The translations under genes were made by a program, and so were the position numbers. Below the pieces are notes generated by a model. That model was given only the letters and a program-made list of their open reading frames with translations. It had not been told where the DNA came from and did not search any database. From positions 108,501 to 172,500 of the forward strand of contig MEHQ01000871.1 in the NCBI GenBank assembly GCA_008828725.1: DNA of 64,000 nucleotides, read 5' to 3'. Position 1 is the stretch's first letter. Each line of letters starts with the position of its first letter. This DNA is from Saccharina japonica. Taxonomy: Eukaryota; Sar; Phaeophyceae; Laminariales; Laminariaceae. This document shows positions 22,201 through 31,200 of the stretch, one piece after another.

Positions 22201-25200
22201 TATATCGTATCGATTTTTGTATCATAACGATTTTCTATATGTATCGAAATGTCGAAAGTTCGATATATCGTATCGATTTTTTTCGATATATCGAAATATC
22301 GAAGTTTCGATATATCGTATCGAATTTTATACATATCCATTTTTGAACATATATATCGAACTATCGGAAGTTCGATTTATCGTACCGAAATTTTCGGTGT
22401 ATAGAAATATCGAACTTTCGATATATCGAATCGAATACCGTTTCGAATTTTTCGATACATCCAAACATCGGAAGTTCATTTTTCGATATGTCGAAACATC
22501 AGAAGTTCGATATATCGTATCGAATTTTTCGATAGATCGAAATATCGAACTTTCGATATATCGAATCGAATATCGTAACGAATTTTCGATATATCGAAAC
22601 ATCGAAAGTTCGATATATCGTATCGATTTTTTCGATATATCGAAACATCGAAAGTTCGATGTATCGTATCGAACGTGCTTTTGCCTTCTATATCCCCTGG
22701 CATCCCCGTGTTTTTTATGCTGACACTGAACGAAAGCCCCGATGTATGTATTAAACATCGAAATCGTATCGATTAGTACATTTTTTCCATCGGCATTAGA
22801 ATAGCCTCGTACCCCTTACTTCATTTATATACAGGATTTGGTCTGCGCTTGACACCGTATGATCATGTCGTTACATGTGATACCAACACAACGCACACTT
22901 AATTATTTGGAATGTTGATTTTTCAGCTGGTTTCACCGAGAAACCGACCGAGAAACCGACCGAGAAACTGACCGAGAAGTGTTCGGTTTCGGTTTCGTTT
23001 TTTTTCGGTATTGTTTAAAAAAAAACGACCGAAACCGACCGACATTGTAAGGAAAAACCGAAACATCGACCGAGTCACTTTTCAATTTCGGGTCACAACC
23101 CTCCCTGCCTATTACGATCTACCAGGAATTATATTGCGTAAATATGGTAACATCAGCCTGCGGACGAAATGCGCGACAATGATGTGATGTGATGTGGATA
23201 TGATGTGATGTGATACGACATGATGTGATATGATACGATATGATGTGTACGTTCGGGCACACCGGCTACAAAAAATTACGCCGCGATACATTTATAGGGT
23301 GTGCGGGCCATGAACTATTACCGTTGACCCCTACAAACATCCGTTCATTTCGAACTCCGCACACACTCCTTGCGCCTCCGTAGAGCCTACCATTAAGTGA
23401 TGCAATGCAGAATATACGGAAGCAAAAAAAAACTCAAGTCAATGGCACTGCTGCTGTAGAGGGGGGGGGGGGGGGGTGCCATTCAAGAGATCTAGAAATA
23501 AATGCTGATTTTCAGAGGAGGGGGCTGCCATTTAAGAGATCTCGATTCAAGAGAAAACGCCGATTTAACCCATTCAGAGTTGGAAAAAATATCCCACACT
23601 AATTCCAAGTAGTTTGTCCCCAAATATATGGGACCAGTTCTTAAGGGGTTAAGAAAGGCCAAATAAATGGCTTGGCGCGGGCATGCTAAAACATACCCTG
23701 GTACCTGGTGACATCCTATCCATCTACAGTAGATTTAAGAGAAGATCTTGTTTAATAGAGGTCTACTATATATAGGCTCGACACACCCCTCTCTTAAACC
23801 GTAGCCCCTCTGTGGCGGATTACCAGGATGGCAGCCGGTCCCACGACCTTTCTTCCAAACGCAACACGACCTATATTCCCTGTGCACGAGACGAGCAGAA
23901 CTGCTGTAGCCCTAAGCGTTAGCCAATCAGACTATTGGGTGGCGATACTACTGAGGACCATAGTAAATTAAACAGTACCAAATATTGTTGGAAAAAAAAG
24001 GAAAAAGTATTGTTTTTTTTTTGTGTGTATCGCAGGTGTGTATCGTAGGTCCAATTTACTAGTATTTACTATGGTCCCCCGTATTAGTATTTTTCTCTCG
24101 TACCCAGCACTATCAATACTATTAATAGTACTGAAGTGTATCATATCTAGATACCTCGACCGGTTTCTTGAATAAGTTGTAAGCTCCATCACGCTGAAAA
24201 AAATGTACACGTCACGTATACCTATAAATAGTACCAGGTAAACTCCTGTGATATATCCACGCAGTCGTGTACGGGTGCACAATTCGACGAAAGTTGACGA
24301 GGGAAGAAAGTGCTTAAAATCTTCTCGCGAAAAAAATGCAAGGCAAGAACCGTAGTGGGGGAGGAGGGAGAAGAGCCTACTTTGTGACCCCGGATCTGAG
24401 TTACGACTAAAGACGGAGAGAGAAAGGAAGGGCGAAGATAATAAATGGGATGGACAAAAAAACAAAACAAAACAAAAACACGAGTACAGTCACAGACCAG
24501 TGTACACCCTACTAACCTTATTGCCCAACCTGTGGCGAGACCATGAATTAATAGAAGGGTCTGTCAAAACCTTTTACTACTACTGCACTGCAAATACATA
24601 TCTGTCCAACTCTCATTCCAAGTAATCTGTCCCCAATTGTCTCCCAAACGGGAGAGCGGTATTGAACAGGGATGCGTGTTAAGGCTAAAAATAAAGTGCG
24701 AACGTCGGGCGTTCGCGTAAAAATGGCAAAATTGTACGCACCTCGCTCGCGAACGCCAACCGCAAAACCTGACAGGCGTTAAATCAGGCGATGGATCACT
24801 ATCATCCCCGTCCTATTTTGTTTTATTTTTATGCATGTGGGCTCTTACTTTGTCATCCAGGTATCATGCTGCGGTCTTACGAAAGGGGTCTCTGTTGTCC
24901 TGCTTTTTTATATTGTAATATTATTATAAAAATAGCAGCACGGTCGTATAGTCTAGATCTCTATGTCGTACCTTTTAAATCATTAATAGAAAGAAAAACA
25001 GCTAGCTATGAAAAAAAAGCGAACTGCGTACGTAAAACATGCTTTTTGTAGACCAAAAAAAAGTAACGCTCGCTGTTGTTTTGATTCAACATTAAGACAA
25101 ATAACAATACAGCTAAACAGGCAGCTGGGTACAGCTGAGCACAGCAGCAGTGTCCTGGTACTGTTGGAGTCCTGTGTCCTGCAGGTCTACTGTGAAGGTG

Positions 25201-28200
25201 TTACCTACTGAGCTATAGGGGTAAAAGATCGATCAATTACCCGGCCCAGGGTAATTCTTGTAACACCTCCCGCCCCCCTCTGAACGGCAGGATGCTTGGG
25301 GACGTCGACACCGTATACGGTCGTACGTTGACCTACCCGCTTCGTTTCAATACCTGGGGAACCAGGGAGACGTGCTTGTTAGGGACGCACGCGCAAGCGT
25401 TTCTATAAAAGAAACGTTCGAAGTGAGATTCGAACCCGTGTCCTGCCGACGACGCCAAACGTGAGGGTATTACCTACTGAGCTATATTAATAGAGGTAAA
25501 ATATCGATCAATTACCCAGCCAAGGGTAATCCTTATAACACCTGCACCGCCCTGTCGTGTTTGTAAACCAATATCGTACCAGGTATATAATAATTATAAA
25601 AGTATTACACATCACACGTACAGCAGTCTTGCACTACTTCGGCGTACGTATTGAGCAACCAATCATGCCGCTAGTGTATAGGCGGCGTCCTGACCGCTGA
25701 TTCGTGCAGGCCCGACCGGGGTCAGCAGATATCGCGATCCATCGCTGCTTTCACATGCAATCGATAGTAGAGTGTTCTGCATTGCAAGCACACGAACCAC
25801 CAACAGCTAGCTGCATCAGTCCGCAAACGTATTCCTGCTGCTGCTGCTGCTGCTGATACGCTCAGACTGCAGACGCTGCTGAGACGCTGATACTGCAGAC
25901 GCTGCTGCTGCTGGCTGTAGGCCGCTTTACAGCAAGCGCAACGATTAAAAAAAAAATGAAGGGGTTTCCACATCATATGGAGGCTTTTCCCTCAGAAATC
26001 ACTTCGAAAAAAACGCAAACGTCATTTTTAAATATTTTGCAAAAAGCCTTCTCAACATGCGAACGCGAACGAACGTGAAAAACGCGTAACACGCATCCTG
26101 CCTGGTCCTGAACGGGTGAACAAGTAAAAACTCCCCGGAATTGAGACACCAGAGTGAGCATTCATTCAGAGTTTGTGCGTCCCAACCATAGTTGTTTGCC
26201 ACACACCATTCGTGAGCCTTCCCCTTACATGACCACAGATGCAGCAAATTTCTCAGAAAAATACTTGGCTTTTGGTTACGCCACCCTTACCCCTTTTTAC
26301 AACCAAAGTAGTCGACAGGAAATTTTCCAAGAAAATTACCTGACGCGATTTAGCCTCTGGCCGTACGAGAACTCGTAGCTGCTGTCGTGGGACCAGATAG
26401 TTTTTTTTTTACCTGCCGGCGGCAAACTATGTACCAGTACCATATATCCAAGGTTTGTTTGCAGGGCTCGGGTCCGGGTGGGATCAGGTCCGGGTGGGAT
26501 TAGGGTGCCCAGGCGGGACCAGGGAAACATATTCCAGGGCTGTTCAGGGGTCGGTCAAGCTTAGCGGGTCTGGTCGGGTCGGGTCGGGTCACCGCTGATT
26601 CGTGCAGGCCCGACCGGGGTCAGCAGATATCGCGATCCATCGCTGCTTTCACATGCAATCGATAGTAGAGTGTTCTGCATTGCAAGCACACGAACCACCA
26701 ACAGCTAGCTGCATCAGTCCGCAAACGTATTCCTGCTGCTGCTGCTGCTGCTGCTGATACGCTCAGACTGCAGACGCTGCTGAGACGCTGATACTGCAGA
26801 CGCTGCTGCTGCTGGCTGTAGGCCGCTTTACAGCAAGCGCAACGATTAAAAAATAATGAAGGGGTTTCCACATCATATGGAGGCTTTTCCCTCAGAAATC
26901 ACTTCGAAAAAAACGCAAACGTCATTTTTAAATATTTTGCAAAAAGTCTTCTCAACATGCGAACGCGAACGAACGTGAAAAACGCGTAACACGCATCCTG
27001 CCTGGTCCTGAACGGGTGAACAAGTAAAAACTCCCCGGAATTGAGACACCAGAGTGAGCATTCATTCAGAGTTTGTGCGTCCCAACCATAGTTTTTTGCC
27101 ACACACCATTCGTGAGCCTTCCCCTTACATGACCACAGATGCAGCAAATTTCTCAGAAAAATACTTGGCTTTTGGTTACGCCACCCTTACCCCTTTTTAC
27201 AACCAAAGTAGTCGACAGGAAATTTTCCAAGAAAATTACCTGACGCGATTTAGCCTCTGGCCGTACGAGAACTCGTAGCTGCTGTCGTGGGACCAGATAG
27301 TTTTTTTTACCTGCCGGCGGCAAACTATGTACCAGTACCATATATCCAGGGTTTGTTTGCAGGGCTCGGATCCGGGTGGGATCAGGCCCGGAATTCGAGA
27401 TAGAGTGTGTACGTTTGGAGCGATTTTACTCGCTGGCTGTGGACATCCGATCGGGAGGTCTTCAAAAACTCATGCGTCGGGTCGGGGCTAGAGGCTGTCG
27501 AAATCCCGATCCCCAACTCGACCCGATCCTACCCGACCCGACCCGACCCGACCCGACCCGACCCGACCTGTGAGATAACGAAAACTTCCCGACCCAACCC
27601 GCGGGTTGAGTCTTGACCCGTGAAGAGCCCTGAATTATTTTTCAAAAGATAATTATGTGGTTCCCAGCCAGCGGAAATGATTCTCGGCCCAGCAGAATTC
27701 ACCGCTAGGTAGATAGATACCACAACTTTCTTACGTTTTTTTTTTCTATTGTAAGGAATTTGTTTTTAATAGGGACAGCAGAAAAGGCCCCGCTTGGCAC
27801 CCGCAGTGGGCCGTTCTCATTTGGCACCCTGCTTCCACCCACAAGCTGCAAAATGTATTTTAAAGCCCTCCGCAGGAACCGCCAGAGGCCCACCAGCCAC
27901 CCTGATTCTAGGCACCCCACCGGTCGTCCACAGCCACGAAAAACGAAAAAAAACGAAAAAAAAAGAAAAAAACTCGCATATAGTTGGACTCGAAACCAGG
28001 TTTGTTCGACCGAAGGGTGGTCGGTTAGATCCCGGCGCCATATCATCCTCCTCAGCCGCCCAACCCCCTTCCCGTTTTTTATTGTTTTGTATATAGTAGA
28101 GTAATATCGTCACCTCGGAACCAAAGAAATTTCTCGTATAATTCTCAGTCTACCTAGTTGTTGTGAACTTCCCTCCCTCGGCCACTACTGCACCAGCCGT

Positions 28201-31200
28201 ATAATTGCACGTACGTGCTGTGGGCTGTTAGATCTGCACGTACTTTTTGCACCATCATTTTTGCACCATCTTTACCCTTGCTCCCACCCGGACCTGATCC
28301 CACCCGGATCTGATCCCATTTGGCACCCTGCTCCCACCCACAAGGTGCAGAAATATAATCAGCCCTCTGCAGGAGCCGCCGGAAGCCCACCTGGCACCTC
28401 GATCCCATTTGGTACCCATGTAGGCCATACATATCTACAACAACTCCTGCTATAGATACAACCGTATTGAATGTACGTGCAGATTCGTTAGACTCGCACG
28501 TACGTGCAAGTTCTCCGGAGCCGCCACTACTGATAGTAATGACAAAAAAATAACAAGTTCGGAACAGGGAGCATGCATTTCTTAGAAACTTACCTGGTAC
28601 CCTGTTTTTGTATTTAGGGTCATTAGGATGCGGCTTATATTTGGAGTCCGACTGGTATGCGCTACTGGATGGAACTGCCATTTGGGCCGCCATCTGTGGT
28701 GGAAACTGGACACTGGACACGATAAAATGCTCAGAAAATACAAAATACTTGTACGTACGTACGTACGGCTATTACACCGCCTAAAACTGTTCGTCAAAGG
28801 ATACTTGTTACTTGTTGCTTGTTGAGCTGCGGTGTCCACGTGGACACTTCGTACCAGTTTAAAGTATGAAGTACTTAAAAAAAAATGAACGAACAGCAGT
28901 TCGTATTATATTTAAAAAAAAAAAAAAAAAAAAAAAAAACAGCTGTGAGATCGAGGATTTCGTCGAAACTCATTCTTGCTAGCTGAGTGTGATACTTCGA
29001 TCGCGCGTACTTACTACGTACGGGTTTTATATGTACCTGGTATATATGATGTACAGCATTACAGCAGTACCTGGCACCTACATGTGTGTACGTACGGACA
29101 CTGTCGAAAGGCGCGATCCGGGGATCGCATCACACCGGTAGCTTGGTTCGAGGTAACGTTCCTTGCGGCCCAAGGAAATTTCTAAAACGTTTGCTGTCCG
29201 TTTTCAATAAATAGAAATAACGTTATGTATGGTTTATGGTATATACTTGGGGTACCGAGGAAAGGACCCGACGGGTAGATGTTCACGGCAGGCAGCTGCT
29301 GTGGTGTTGTGGTGTTGTTCTGTTCTGCACTTGCTGCATTTTGCTTTGCAACCACGAAAACATTAATGATTCATGATACATATTATACACGACAAGTACC
29401 TACTATATTAATTAGTCGTGCTACCGGTAAAGCATTACGAGTACGAGGCTTCGCAGTATATATACTACTGTCTGTGTATCTGTGTATATACTTCGTATAC
29501 TCGAATACTATGACGTCAGTGTAAACAAATCATCACTAGACTGGGGATGCGTATTTCCCGGTAGCGGTAATTACCCGAAATTACTAGGGCTCGAGGTAAC
29601 TTTATTTCTTCAGAGGAAATTCCTCTCGTCCGCTATCTCCGGAGGCTGATAACGTCTCCATACATAATGGAAACCCCTATTTTTGTTTCGAAACGCTGCC
29701 CGTTATGTTGCGTACACATGATGTGACGTTTTGCCTTGAACACCCCTATACCGTTATCATATTGTACGATGTGCTGTAGATCGATTTGGAAGTTATGGCG
29801 AGCGGAGGCCACCCGGGGATGATCGTTTTTGCCCCCCCCCAAAAAAAAAGGCGCCTTGTTTCCTTGGATGAGAGGAAATTGAGGGATTATTGGGAAAAGC
29901 TGAAAAAGGCTGGCGAGCGGGGGCCACCCGGGGATGATCGTTTTTGCCCCCCCCCAAAAAAGAGGCGCCTTGTTTCCTTGAATGAGGGGAAATAGAGGAA
30001 TTTCTGGGAAAAGTTGAACAAGGCTGTTTCCCGGAAAAATGTGGTTCTGGGTTGGGAAATACGCATCCCTGATACGTACCGGTATAAAATACGTATACGT
30101 ACTCGTAGACGAAACTGGCGTATACAGCAGCAGTACCACATACATATATATGTAATGGTGTAATGGTACTGCCTTTGAATGATGTGGAAAGGCCGGCAAC
30201 TACCTGGTTACATGTAATAGGATCGTAATTGTAGTGCATGGGAGGCGTGTCTTAGATGGAAAACCAGGGGTTCACGGCAAGAGGCGACGACAAGCCCTCT
30301 TTCTTTTAGTCTTTTATCGTGCTCTGTAAATAAATAAAGCTGTTCTGCTTCTATCTCTAAGCAATCAACACACGTGAGTAACAACGAGTACCTGCTCAAT
30401 TGGTAAACTTGGCCAGGGATACAAAGTGTCCCACCCCGATCTTACCACACACTTGTATCACATACGTATCATATTATATGTACCACACACAACACACCGA
30501 CCGGTCTCGCACGTACACAAAACCGACACGGTTTCTGCGCTGACGCGTATCGCTTAATGAAAGCGATCCCAAGACGTACGCGTATTGCACCATAAAAGGC
30601 TTAACTCAATGCGTCGGCTTGACAAATGGCGGCAGCTTGAATGTTAAAGTGGTCTAAATTTGACATTTGCAACCCAGACCCCAAGTAAGAACCCCTGGAA
30701 ATATACATAGTAAGCCGGCAGGGTCGCCGGAGACTCTCCGGCGACCCCGGAGACCCACCTAGCACATTTCATTCACATGTGTACAAATATTTTCACCGTC
30801 AAAAATATTTGTACGACTGTGGATACCAGGTCCTATCCCCTAGATCGTACCGCCTCAGTATCACTATAATCCTTCAAGGCCATCCTGGCTCCTCGGGGAC
30901 ACTCTGAGATTGCCTCGTGCTGCTGACACCCGAGAGTGTGGTAACGCCACACAACCCACCTCGATGTGTCTCCACATCCAAATCTGAGCAAAGTGGTCTA
31001 CCTCCTGCGGGGCTACCGCCCCTTGCGTGGTGGGCATCGACGCCGGTCGTTCTCTCCTGTCGGTAAAGGAGCAGCTGGTGGAGTTATTTCCCACCGAACC
31101 TCCCTGGTCAGCGATACCAATATCGTAGCGTTGAACGAGTCGTTGGACAGGTCGTATAGGGAGGATGGTCTAACGAGTAAGATTGCTGACGTGTTGTCCG

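Noticed and set aside
22148-22758. Open frames of 143-191 codons rich in Y, R, I, D, S
   Set aside because: They are produced on both strands by the TTCGATATATCGAA satellite. Composition is periodic and no domain is present.
25420-25500. Functional tRNA gene on the minus strand
   Set aside because: A and B boxes are present, but acceptor and T stems do not pair and no clear anticodon loop is formed. A SINE remnant is more likely.
25973-27147. Small gene encoding an 82-residue protein in the tandem duplication
   Set aside because: It is intact in both copies, but the copies are so similar that this says nothing about selection. No domain or splice context is visible.
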